Assembly: GCA_018398575.1 (NCBI GenBank)
Contig: JAGTXZ010000014.1
Span: forward strand, 1,674,001-1,738,000
Direction of reading: 5' to 3'
Length of the DNA: 64,000 bases
Source: Ampelomyces quisqualis
Lineage: Eukaryota; Ascomycota; Dothideomycetes; Pleosporales; Phaeosphaeriaceae
Below the pieces are notes generated by a model. It had not been told where the DNA came from. It saw only the letters and a program-made list of their open reading frames with translations, and did no database searches. Below, in pieces: positions 1-10,850 of the stretch (position 1 is the first letter of the stretch; every line of letters begins with the position of its first letter). The position numbers were made by a program, and so were the translations under genes.

Positions 1-1627
1 TGCGTATAAAGTTATACGCGCCTCTTAGATCTAGTGCTATAAAGATCTTTGCATAGGCTAGTTAATCTTATAGTTCTAAAATATTAAGTAGTAGGTATTA
101 ATTCTTAACTGTAATGTTATTAAGTTTCTAAAAGTTAATACATAGTTATAGTTTGCTATTTTTCTTTAGTATAAACATAATTAAGTATCTAGCTAGTAAT
201 TCTAATGCTTAAATAAAACCTTTCTTTAGGTTTACTTAGATATATTCTTAGAGTACTTCTAGCTCTTTTTCTAATAATCTATAGATTAGTCTAAAGGTTA
301 GCCTTTTTTCTTCTTCTAAGACAATCTTGTAGTTCTACTCCTAATACTTAGGTAGTGCTTCTAGACCTATTTCTTCTAAAAATAGTTTTTTAAACTTTCT
401 GTATTCCTTAGGTATGTTAAAAGTTACACGTTTCTCTAAAACTTATAACGTATTAGTATTTCTTTCTTAATTATCTAAGTTAACTAGTTGTGTCTTTAAC
501 TGCGTCTTAGTTAAAGCAATATTATTAATTATCTTCTTATTTACTATTAAACGCTGCTAATATGTAGGCTTAGAATCTATTATATTATTATAATTCTCTA
601 GAGAGATAGATCTCTTTCTCTAGTCTACCTGTAGGCTATTCTTTCTAAACTATAGAAGTTCTAATATAATGTTATAGGTAGCTAATCTAAAGACGTCTAG
701 GTATATTTCCTGTTTAGTTCCTTAGATGTTAAGTTCTGTAGTAGTCTTATATCTAATAAGTAACTTGTTAGGTATCTATTCTCTATTTGCAATATAAAGT
801 TTATATAATTATTGTTTCTAGTAAAGTTAGAGCCTAGCTCTTAATAAGGCATTGCCTAAAATATAGTTTACTTGTAATTCTAAATCTAGAAGTGCCTTTA
901 TTCTTTTTCTATTAACTCTTACTATAAGTTTTATAAGCTTAGCTAAGTTAATTGCGTTACAGCTCTAAGTCTCTTTCTAGAGTCTAGAGTTAACTCTAAA
1001 AAAGACTTATTTTTTTTATATTTATTAGCTTCTTTGTTGTTATAGTGCTTCTTACACTCTAGTTATAGGTAGAACTACTATATGTAGTTTATGTAGCTGC
1101 TGTTAATAAGTATTCTATTAGATATGCTTTCTTCCTCTAATATGTTAAGAAAACTTCTTATACTTTATTTATTGTATAGGTAATTTGCGCAGGTATCCTT
1201 AGAGTAACTGTACTATTAGTACTTACAAAGTTTTTTTTACTAAAGAAAGTATTAGTTAATTTTACTACTATAATGTATTAGGCAGTAGTTACTATTATAC
1301 GCTGTCTATCATAGAAGTCTATGTTTTAGATTATAAGGATCCTGTAGGTATCTGTCTGTAAGTAGGATTTAATACAATTTATTTGCCTTCCTATCCTAGT
1401 ATTCTATAGGCATAAGGTTTAGTACTAATACTTGCCTATTATTAGCATAGTATATCTACTTTGTGTGTAAGTTATAGTACGTCTTATATAGTCTATCTGT
1501 GTCTACCTCTTAATATAGTCTTCTAACTATTGCATTCTAGCGCACTAGTTTAGAGCTAGCTAGTAGTAAGTATATGTCTAGCTTGTCTAGTGTAAGTTCT
1601 TAGTCTTTCTAAGTATTATAGACTCTT
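1..1627 (-). pseudogene. Gypsy retrotransposon fragment H (gag end, protease, start of RT), RIP-degraded
   Basis: Reading the minus strand from about 1620 down to 1 gives a long frame interrupted mainly by TAG/TAA at Gln/Arg/Trp positions. In order it shows a gag-like part, then an aspartic protease motif at about 868-905 (ALLD-L-E, derivable from ALLDSG by TCA->TTA and GGA->GAA), then the RT entry region (EKELEVL..YI) near 200-290. The RT motif ALDLRGAYNFIR lies at about 3-35. This is the normal Ty3/Gypsy order. RNase H, integrase and the downstream LTR would lie left of the window, and no LTR is visible here. The family differs from elements E and F and from Gypsy-1/2/4. The left end of hAT-1 abuts it at 1636. 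It is clearly dead, with dozens of stops. Confidence 0.8.
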
Positions 1628-1635
1628 GTAGTCTC

Positions 1636-1760
1636 TACAGCAGTAAATAGGTAGAGGTTAGGTTAGGGTAGAGTACCTTTACGTAAGACCCTATACCTAA
1701 CCTAACTTCTACCTATTTAATTAACGCTAAAAGTAGGTAGAGGTTAGGTTAGAAGTAATT
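1636..1760. repeat. hAT-1 left terminal inverted repeat and subterminal hairpin
   Basis: The terminal TACAGCAGTAAATAGG is followed by GTAGAGGTTAGGTTAGGG. The segment at 1644-1671 is repeated inverted at 1689-1719, with a loop of about 17 nt between them. A third, direct copy of the GTAGAGGTTAGG core lies at 1735-1750. hAT-2 has the same arrangement at 28558-28670. Such subterminal motif clusters are typical transposase-binding regions of hAT elements (family knowledge). The binding role is inferred. Confidence 0.75.
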
Positions 1761-2100
1761 AATTGCAGGTTAAGGTTAGGTTGCATAAGTTTTGCGCAAT
1801 TAAATAAAATTTAAAGTATATAACTACTAATTTTATAAGATTAGGTTTCTAAAAATATGCTAAATTTTACAGGAGCAAAACTATGCTAGGGATATTAAAA
1901 ATAGCACAGTAATCACAAATTTTTATTACAATAAAGAGGGAATTAGGTCTTTATTTCTAATATACATAAAAGTAAAAGATTCTAGATCTCTTACGCAAAT
2001 GCTTAATAAGAGCTAAACTTCTAATAGTACCTAAGCGCAAGTCTAACATCCTTTACCTATATAGTAACTCTTTTTGCGTAGATTGCATTTATATTTATAT

Positions 2101-2148
2101 CTATATTTAGTTAAAATTTTGTTAAAAAAATAGGGTTAAGAAATAAAC
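2101..2148 (-). other. Intron 2 of H3-like gene (hAT-1)
   Basis: On the minus strand this starts GTTTAT and ends ACTAAATATAG. It splits the codon before INiNAIYAKRV, at the same position as in the H3-like copies near 29100 and 60789-60833. The shared position argues for a true intron, not a chance gap. Confidence 0.7.
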
Positions 2149-2343
2149 TCTTAAAAAAACTAACTATATAGGCCTTAGCAGCCTCTTAAGCTGCTCTAAC
2201 AGCTAATTTTTAGAAGCAAAGACTACTACTAGTGCTTTAGACGTATTTTTAAGCTATTTTGCGCAAGAGTTACTAGAAGGGCAGCTTACAGATAAGGAGC
2301 TTAGTAGACCTCTAGTATTAGTAGATCTCTCTAAGCGACACAG

Positions 2344-2391
2344 CTTTGCGCAGTAAGTAAATAAGCGTAATAAAAAATTATAATAGCCTAC
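2344..2391 (-). other. Intron 1 of H3-like gene (hAT-1), paired TTATTA motifs
   Basis: On the minus strand it begins GTAGGC and ends GCGCAAAG. It carries CTATTATA and TTTATTACG about 13 nt apart. It separates the H3 tail exon from the SLREI core exon, as in the other two copies. Confidence 0.65.
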
Positions 2392-2871
2392 TACTTAGCT
2401 TAAGGTGCCTTCTTTTTTTAAGAGCTGCTTTTTAAGTTTTTGTAGCTAGGCTTTTTCTAGCAGATTTCCTAGCAGCCTTACTAGCTAGGTCTTTGGCAAC
2501 TATAGTGCCCCTAGTAACAGCGTTCTTAACTTTAGATTTACATTTTTGTAGAGCTATAGTTATAGTATTATAGAGTTGTAGATTTAATATTGTAATAATT
2601 TAGGTTGTTTTAGTGCCTAGTAAATAAGTAGTAAGCAGGCTTAGTACAGGAAATTAGGTCTTAGCGTAAAATTCAAATAGGCTAAAAGTTAGTAAGCGTA
2701 GGCAGTAGGTAGAAAGCACGCTAGTAGCCTGCTTGCGCACAGACTAACTTACTACGTTATTAGTTATAGGCTGCTAAAATAAAATACTAAAGCTACACGC
2801 CTGTAATAGCAATACGCTTTATTATATTACTTTATTATACTTAGCGCTATAGAATCTGTTAAGTCTAAGGA

Positions 2872-4015
2872 AATTAAGGTTGTTAACAAGCCTAAGGGCT
2901 TTCTGCTGCCTATTCTTATTAGAGTTCTGCTAAATTTTAAGGAAGAGGAGTAGGCCTAGCTTACAATAGTAACATTCTTAGAACTTTACTATAAATTATA
3001 CTTATTTGTCTAGGGTTTTACTTCTAGAGATAATAAGATTAGCTATATCTTTAACTCTTATAGTAGTAATACGCTAAAGCAAGGCTAACTAACAAATTTT
3101 AAAGTTAACTCTAGCAGGCAGCTTAGCAGTAGCGCTATGCAATCTAGGGAGCTAGCTACTATTGCAAAGGCTAAGTCCTTAGACTAATTAGCTAAATACT
3201 AGCTTAAGAAGAAGGTTAAGAGAGGCAATAGGTATAAGGCGTTGTCTCTAAGGTAATAAGCTAAGAAACTTAAGCATAAGCTTAAGGCCTAGGCAGCAAA
3301 GCGTTTTAATAGCAAGCAATCTAGTAAGTTATTACACCTTTTTATTATGTTATTTTTACTAATATGCAAAGCTAAGTAGTTAACAGCCTCTATTACTAAA
3401 GTTAATTAAAAATAGAAGGCTATTTAAATTAAAATTAATATACGCGCCTATAACATTGTTATAAAAGAGTCTTCTGCAGCAACTTTAGACTTAAAGTAAA
3501 AAAAATTGTAAGCTTAAGCTTATACTTGCGTTTATAGGCCTAGTAGAGCTATAGAGAAGATACTCTAAAGAAAGTATACTTGTAGGCTACACCTCTTTAA
3601 GAGGAATAGCTTTAAGATACTATAGGCTAAGGCTAAATAGCTTAAATTTTGCAATAAGCTAACGCCTAACAAGTTAGCTCTAGTAACTAATTAGAATTAG
3701 CAGTAAGTTTATTACGTTATTTTATTACGTACTTATTCTAACTAGTCTGCTAGGAGGCGTAAGCTAACACCCTCTCCTATGTTTAATTAGCCTCTAGAGC
3801 TCTATAGTAATATGCTATACGTTAAGAAACGTAATAAAACTAAATACAAGGAAGAGGTTAAAGATTCTAGTAAAGAGCTAGAGGTATACTACAAGACGTT
3901 GCCTAATAAATATAAAGATAAAGAGGATAAGGATTAGAGCAATAGCACCTAAGAGAAGTTCTCTAATAGTACTTAAGAAGGCTGTTTAGATGCTAAGTAA
4001 CATGTATAATTAAAT
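2872..4015 (+). pseudogene. Gene Z of hAT-1, unidentified lysine-rich/coiled-coil protein
   Basis: Not recognised. The plus-strand frame runs SKEIKVVNKP..., then SRELATIAKAKSLD and a lysine/glutamine-rich helical stretch (KKVKRGNRYKALSLR, KLKHKLKA), which would suit a coiled coil. After an intron beginning GTAAGT at about 3331 it continues with NTRAYN and KYTCRLHLFKRNSFKIL, and after another (GTAAGT at 3703, branch-like CTAAC, TAG) with RRRKLTPSP and EEVKDSSKELEVYY. A DNA-binding HTH is conceivable for the RAYN...NKLT block, but I cannot show it. hAT-2 has the same gene at 37120-38270 with the same intron positions. It sits between the H3-like gene and the transposase and could be a separate accessory gene or the transposase N-terminus. 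Confidence 0.55.
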
Positions 4016-4389
4016 CTACTGTATATTATTACCTAATATAGTTAAGACCTAAAAATTTTGCTACTACTATAAAACCTAATTTCTTAATTTCTAAAAGTTT
4101 AGCCCTACTATCTGCCCCCTAACTAGGAGAATAACGCCTCTAGTAGAACGCCTACCTCTTTTACTTAAAGTAACGCTAAACTATAGTTTTACTATTCTAT
4201 TATTACTATAATTACTACTCTCTTCTTATAAGATATTACTACTTTGTTATTACACTTTTTTATTACACACATAGACCTAAGCAACTTCCCTTTACTCTTA
4301 GACAACCTATACCTTAATCTACCTAAAATACTCTACAAATTTATACTTAACGCCTTCTAAATTCTTAAGTCTAGAATTAAGAGAATAGT

Positions 4390-4540
4390 TACTATCCTTA
4401 AGTAGCTAATTTAAGATAATACTACTATATGTGCTATATAGGATGCCTAGTAGCAGAACACATTATAGGCCTAAGACTCTAATAATTCTAATTCTTAATA
4501 GAGTAGAGCTAAACGTTCTGCTATTATATAGACTTAATTT
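4390..4540 (+). pseudogene. hAT transposase, first segment of hAT-1 copy
   Basis: The frame with Gln-type stops (QDAQQQNTLQAQD) matches hAT-2 at about 38745-38800. It is cut at 4540 by element G1 and resumes at 27773 with TTTAGAGAAGAAGCC, exactly where the hAT-2 sequence continues. The short open frame 4431-4619 here is a different reading frame and crosses the G1 boundary, so it is not a gene. Confidence 0.7.
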
Positions 4541-4600
4541 GTTAGGAAAACACAACGTTAGCAACATCTGCGACATTAGCAACACTATTGACATGACTAT
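4541..4600. repeat. G1 left terminus with AGCAACA-type subterminal repeats
   Basis: Terminal GTTAGGAAAA is followed by 9-bp units GTTAGCAAC / ATCTGCGAC / ATTAGCAAC / ACTATTGAC. This stretch keeps TGA/CGA trinucleotides that are rare elsewhere, so it is less mutated than its surroundings. Confidence 0.6.
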
Positions 4601-4699
4601 ACTACTAGCTACCAGATAGTTCTTAACTGTGCTCTGCTGTGCTAAGTAATAACAGTAATACCTAGCATACTATTATTAGTAGCTTAGCTTGTAGAACCC

Positions 4700-7600
4700 T
4701 TTTGTAAAATAGTTTATAGTTCTTGTGTTTAATATAGCTTTGCACTATCTGCACAACTGTGTTACTAGTTAGCAGCCTGTCCTTAACTGTGCCTAACTAT
4801 AGTTTAAGTCTAAGGCAATCTCTTTAATAGCACTATTACTTAGTTTAGGTTTTGCTGCAAATCTACACTATCCTTATACTTTAAATTAATTTTGCGTTAC
4901 GTCTACGTATATACTTCTTTTGCAATACTTTTTGTATTCTTATGCTCCTAGGACTAGGCTACGTATCTACTTAAGCGTTTTTTATTTTATAGCTTTGCAC
5001 AGTAGTGTACTATACTCTGCAGTTCTACTGCTTAATTTACCTGATTTACACTAGCCCCTTAAGCTTTATAGAGATTTTCTTGTTACAATCTTACTTAATC
5101 TCTCCTTCTTTTATTGTTACACCTTACAGACTACTGCGCAACAATATCTTTATATTCTGCTTTTTTAAAACTTTTGTTTCTAGATTACTTTTTAGGTTGT
5201 ATAGAATAATGCCCTTACACACGTCTGCTAGCTAGCCTAGTTAATATACCTTAAACATAAATTAGTCTTAGGTGCTCTGTTTGTCTTAAGGCTCTGCAAT
5301 TATAACCTTATTTGCCTTAATTAGCGTAATAGCTTCTGCAAACGCTATTAACGCTACTAAAATAAATGTTAAGTCTAGGTCCTTCTATTTTACTAACATA
5401 GTGTCTATTTTAGACTTTAGCATTTTTTCTCTTAGTAGAAGAACTACATCTTTGCCAAATTTTTTTTAAAGCCCTATCTAGAGCACTAGTTGCACACATA
5501 GTTTATATAAGCTAATAAGGATTTTAGCCTAAACATTGCGTAGTACTGTTTAATTATCTACTAGGCCCCTCTAATTAAGATTAGGTCTAGTTTTAACATA
5601 GGTCCTCTTAGCTTCTAGCTTAATTACCTTATACTTTGCACTATATATAAGTAGTAAGTTAAGGTTGTTAGCAAATATTTCTTTGTCTAGCTGCTAGAAG
5701 TGCTGTTAGATATGCGTTAATATAAACTGCTTAGTTTTCTTGCTTCTTTTACTTTTAAACAGTACAGCCTTAAGCTAGGCTAGCATTAAAAATGTTACAA
5801 TACTCTATATCTTAGCGCAGTTAAATATGTATACGCTCTTAGCTTTTGCGCTATTTAGCTCTTCTTATTATAGCACTATCTTGTATCTTATTATTACGTT
5901 AGCTATAAGCAATTAGAAGTTATCTGTTTAGTATAGCTAGTAGAACGTTAGGAAGTTACTCTTAATACCTAAAATCTTCTAGCCCTATAGGTCTTGCGTA
6001 ACTAGAGTTTAACGCAGTATAAACCTTACTGTAATCTTCTTTTCTAACGCTATAAGCGCTATATACTTAGGAGAATTAAGCACGTTTTTAACTTCTTCTT
6101 ATGCCTTAAATAAGTAGGTGTCCTAGCCCTTTGCTATAACTAGGCCTAATATCTTTCTTGTCTCTCTTATATCTATAATTTTCTTAATACTTGCGTACAC
6201 AGGGTTAGTAGTAGTAAACAGTTTAGAACTGTCTATATTATCCTTCTTACCTGTAAGACAGTGCTAGTTTAAGAAGTTCTTATTATCTTGCAGTCTGCTA
6301 AGCGCTAGAGAGATAAAAATAAGTATCTTGTAAAGACCCTTCTCTATTAGTGTACCTAAGAGAGCCTAGGCCTTCTACTAATAACTATAGTTCTTAACTT
6401 AAATAGTCTTGTACAAGTTGCCTATAATAGTATTCTTAGATTTATAGTTATAGAACTTGTTAAAGATAATACATCTCTATATTACTACGTAGCTAAGAAT
6501 ATTAAAGGCGTCTGTTGCGCTTACTTTACTACTTCTTAATAATATTTTGCGTATAGTTATAAGTCTTATAGTTTAGTATTTATTAAGTACGTGTTTTACT
6601 AATATTATGTAGCTGTATACAATTATAAATTAGCTAGCAAATAGTGCTAGATAGTGCGCAGTTGCACTTAGGTAGACTTTTAGTATATAGCGTTCTTAGA
6701 TGTACTACAGAACTGTCTCTATATACTTCTTACTGTCCTTTGTAAATTTGCGTAGTAGGACGTTTTAGTTAAACACTGCAAAGTGCTGTTTAACTTACAG
6801 ATTAATCTTTATCTCTATTTCTTTATCTGCTATTAGTGCGCTTATGCTCTATAGAGGAGTGTTATCTATAAAGTAGATATAGAGCGCAAGAGAGTCTTTT
6901 AGGTTACACTATTTAGATTTGCAGAGGCCTATAGTAATAATTTTAGCCTTCTATGCAGCTAGTGCACAGCTCTATCTACTTACTATAGATGCTGCTAACT
7001 GTAGCTCTTCTAGTATTAAAGAGTTTTTTTTGTATACACATAGAAATGTCTATTAGTTTGTTATAGGGCACTATTCTTAACTGTTGTCTTTAGCTCTATA
7101 TTAACTAGTTTTATTCTTTAATTAGTCCTTTTGCACTTTAGTCTAGTTCTTAAAGTGCGCATACCCTATAATTATTATAAGTATAGCTAATCTTGTTTTT
7201 TCTATACCTATTATATTTCTAAATATACTGCTATTGTCTAAAGATAGCTCTTTTTTGTAAAGTATATAGGCTTCTGTTAGTTAGTATACTATAAATAGAA
7301 CTATTAGTCTCTATAATAAATGTAGTATTATAGGCGCGTTATCCTTAAAGTCTTCTAGTAGAGATCTAAAGAAGTTAGCTACTTCCTGCTATTTGTCCTT
7401 TTAGTAGTGTTCTATTACTACTCTAATTTAAGCTTGCAGTTTATTTACTGTCCTATTTTACATATTAGTTACGTAGATTATAGTTATAGGCTTTCTATAG
7501 TGCACTTACCTTGCGTTTAGTAGGGCTTAGAGCTACAGCCTTTCTTCTAACGCAAGTTGTTTTGCTAACTAAAGCTCTTTATTCTTATTTCTGTTACTTT

Positions 7601-8990
7601 TATTACACTCTTCTTATTCTTCTTTGTTACTAGAGTAGGTATCTTTTTCTAGCAACTTCTATTGTTTTTCTATAGCACTCTTGCGTTTCTGTCTAAGTGT
7701 AGTAATTAGCGTAGATATTACGTTGTTTTGTGTTTGCGCAGCATCTTTATTTCTGCTTCTCTCTACTTTTTTTATAGTGCTGTTATTCTACTCTTCTAGG
7801 CGCTTAATTTTAGTAGTTAGAGTCTTAATACATATGTCTAGGCTGTTATCTTTCTTCTTCTTACTTCTGCTCTATCTGTTAAAGCGTTTGCTACTATTTA
7901 CTTTAAGTCCTATTAATAGTTTATAGGCTAAGTCTACTAGCGCTCTTATTGTCTTTTATTATTTATAGTTGTTGTCTTTAGTGTTGTTGTTAAGCTCTAA
8001 GTAGAGGCGCCTTTGCCTCTTGTTTCTAGTAGCACCTACTAGGTTTATAATGTTGCTGTTACTGCCTAAAGTAAAGTGCACTATATTATGTAGTTAGCTA
8101 TTGTTATTTGTATACTATTCTAGGTTGTATTACTACTAGGCTTAACTTTGTCTTATACTAGGGTCTGGCATTTAATTGTAACGCCCTTAAGGCTTCTTAT
8201 TTTAACGTGTAAGTTAATAGTTATAGCTAGATTGTTATTGTTAGTAATTAGGCGCAGCGCTAACGCGTTAAATATCTTTAAAGTCCTAACTATGTACTAG
8301 TCTATAAATTTTAGTTGCAACAGGTGTTTAACAAGTACACTATATTTAAGATGTTATAGCTTTATCTTAAAGTTGCTGTCTTTAAGCTACTATTAACGTA
8401 CAGCTATTATTAGCCTTAAAAGTAGAAAGGTCTAGGTAGTTTAATAATGTACGCTGTCTATAATATAGACATTAATGTTATTAAGTAATAGTTTAGTTGT
8501 TATTGTAGTAAGGCCTATTAGCTAGGTTACTAAAGCAGCAGAAGAACTTAAGACTACTAATACTAACTGCGTGCGTTCTAGTTCTAAGTTTGCAGGCGTT
8601 AGCTATTTTTTTGTGTATTTAGCTTTAACTTTATTACTATAGTCTTAAATTTCTAAGATTATCTTCTTCTATACAGCGCCAGCTGTTGCCTTATAGAGTT
8701 TTCTTAGTATACTACTATTAGTTAGTCTAGGGCATACAGTATACTTAAGCTATTTATCTATTATTAGGCTACGCATTATCTTTAGGTAGTTAGCCTGCAA
8801 GTATGCCTGTTTAATCTTGTTATATATGTTCTTGTGCTAGATAAAATCTGTTATCTCTTTAACCTATATGCGCTAGTCTACTATATTAATATTATAGCCT
8901 ATTCTTACAATTACCTATAATATATTATTAGTAGTTATTGTCTTTGCATTACTTATATACTATTTATTTAATTAAGGTAGCTACTACTTA
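4700..8990 (-). pseudogene. Gene X in G1: large protein with P-loop-like motif, RIP-degraded
   Basis: The minus strand carries a long, consistently Gln/Arg/Trp-interrupted frame over about 4 kb. The N-terminal part (about 8990-8100) has a proline-rich segment and LKIFNALALRLI. A charged, probably coiled-coil segment follows at 8000-7500. At 7183-7210 comes IIGIEKTRLAIL, which reads as a Walker A (GxxxxGKT) after reversing G->A. Downstream are hydrophobic/helical segments such as ALYIYFIDNTPL (a possible Walker B) and LQDNKNFLNQHCLTGKK, then LKAVLFKSKRSKKTKQ. A P-loop ATPase of the CRN/RHS or STAND kind is a guess from the motif plus length; I cannot name the family. Plus-strand open frames within it (5005-5235, 7681-7926) are shadows. 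Confidence 0.45.
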
Positions 8991-8999
8991 TACTTATTA

Positions 9000-9440
9000 T
9001 TGCAATCCTATAACGCGCGTATTGTACAATATATTACGCGTAACAGTTAAGAATAGTGCAGGTAAGTGCAAGAACAGTAGAATAGCTATAGCTTAGTTAG
9101 TATGTATAGGTGTACTTGTGTTATATACTTACTTGTAATAGTGTTGTAATATATAGCGTAGTGTAGTAAACATAACGTAGAAAATTACGTGTATTTATAT
9201 TATAGCACTATTATTATTATTATATAGTTATAGTATGTTTGTAGTAGTAACGCAGTATTATATAGTTATAGTAGTAAGTTAAATTATAAGTGCAGGTAAA
9301 AGTAAGTAGAGTTTTATCCTAGCATTATATAGCCTTTTACCTAGCGCTAACGCGTTGTATTATGTCTTTAAGGTAAGTAAAAGTATATTCTAGGAAAGCG
9401 CCTCTTACTGCGTGTTATTCTTAGTGTAACACTGTATAGT
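9000..9440. other. AT-rich stretch, no gene seen
   Basis: Low-complexity TATAGTA/TTATTA-rich DNA between gene X and the 171-bp duplication. I see no coding pattern or defined repeat boundary. Confidence 0.5.
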
Positions 9441-9770
9441 ACTATATAGCACTATATAGTACTAAGTAAAATTCTTACTTCTTAGTTTTTTATATTATAG
9501 TGTAGGTAACTTACCTTTTGTATATTATAGTAGTAGCACTTTCTTTAGTCTAGCAAGCAAACTTAGCTAAACCTACTAGTACTATTATAGTAGACAGGTC
9601 TACTATATAGTACTATAGGACACTATATAGCACTAAGCAAAATTCTTACCTTCTATATTTTTACATTATAATATAGGTAACTTACCTCTTGTATATTATA
9701 TTAGTAGCACTCTCTTTAGTCTAGCAGGTAAACTTAGCTAAACCTACTAGTGCTATTATAGTAGACAGGT
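9429..9770. repeat. Two tandem copies of a 171-bp unit
   Basis: Unit 1 ends GTAGACAGGTC at 9600 and unit 2 ends GTAGACAGGT at 9770. CACTATATAG..CTAAG..AAAATTCTT recurs at 9450 and 9621 (171-bp spacing). Differences are nearly all transitions. No coding content. Confidence 0.8.
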
Positions 9771-10850
9771 TACGCAATAAGGCTGCGTTAGAATATTTAA
9801 GTTGTATGCTAGCGTCTAGCAGTTTACGTAGAATTATAGAAAAGTTTTTTATGTGTCTGTAGTCTTGTTAGCAAGAAAAGCTATCTGTTACCTTCTATTT
9901 CTTTGCACTATGTTATTCTATTATAATTCTATATTATCTATTAGTGCATCTAACACTCTAGACTGTATACTATTAGCGTAGACAGTAGTTAATAGATTTC
10001 TATAGTGCACGCAGCTTGCAGCTAGTAAGGAAGTGTATAGCAGCCTGCTTCTATTATACATTTTAACGTTAGTTTAAGACGTTTATGTTTTTAACTAGAC
10101 AATTCTGCCCTACGTTCTATAGATTTATTTATAAGAAGATTAGTTTCTTCTTTTTAACGCTAAGTTTGCTATTAATATAGTAGTATTTCTTTGTTTAAGT
10201 GTTCTCTCTTAGCATTAGCAACTAATGTTGCAAAATGTACAGTATACAGTATCTTACAAAGAATACTATTATTATCTATTATCTTGTGTTCTTATATAAT
10301 AGCCTTATTTCTTATTAATATGTCTTGCAGTGTAGTATCTTTGCTTAGTGCTAGTATACTAGAGTACTTAACTTCTTACGCTACTATTCTGCTTAGATAT
10401 TACTATGCGTACATAATTTCTTAACAACCTTACTCTTTTAGTTGCATAGATTATGTGCTACTACTTTAGATTATTAATCTAGTCTTTAGCTTAATATAGT
10501 TAGTACTAGGTAATTATTCTTTAATTTTAGTGTTTGCTAGGCTAATATTATCTAGTTATTTTAGTTAATGCGCTAGCTAAAATACTAGAGATTGCAGGCC
10601 CTGTAAGATAATTTGTGCAATAGCTATTCTTGTTCTAGTTAAGTATAGTATTGTTACACTTTTCTAACTATAACTATACTATAATATTACTCTTAGTTTT
10701 TACACTTATAGACAGCCTAGCGTTATCTTATTTTAGGTATATAGCATTCTTGTGTTTGCATTAGCGCAGTCTTACTACCTAGTTACGTATATCTTTTTAG
10801 CGTCTGTCTTACAGCTCTGCAGCTATCTATTTTATAGTTACTTATTACAG
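9771..10850. other. No confident feature
   Basis: T-rich DNA between the duplication and the pogo C-terminus. The plus-strand open frame 10191-10424 has no recognisable features. Minus-strand frames are too broken to call. Confidence 0.4.

Larger units (their letters stand above)
1890..2750 (-). pseudogene. Histone H3-like gene carried by hAT-1, RIP-degraded
   Basis: Minus-strand exons read as a histone H3 relative. The N-terminal part (about 2480-2650) starts FYAKT and has no known match. A tail exon (about 2392-2560) includes AKDLASKAARKSARKS, compare RKQLASKAARKSAP in H3. A core exon (2149-2343) reads SLREI, KLLICKLPF, QEAAKAYIVSFF. A last exon (to about 1900) reads INAIYAKRVTI, KDVRLALRYY and then a C-terminal extension. 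Stops fall where H3 has Gln: R-Y-Q-K, P-F-Q, I-A-Q, F-Q, Q-E-A. Two introns of 48 nt (2344-2391 and 2101-2148) fit GT..AG on the minus strand. Between REI and RFQ there are 12 residues against 8 in canonical H3. A further intron with donor near 2740 and acceptor near 2675 is likely. The gene lies just inside the left TIR and is divergent from gene Z. Confidence 0.85.

Noticed and set aside
4431..4619. Open frame of 62 codons with ATG
   Set aside because: It crosses the boundary between hAT-1 and G1 at 4541 and is out of frame with the hAT transposase.
5005..5235. Plus-strand frames 5005-5235, 7681-7926 and 10191-10424
   Set aside because: T-rich shadow frames, the first two opposite the longer RIP-damaged gene X; hydrophobic only because of pyrimidine-rich composition.
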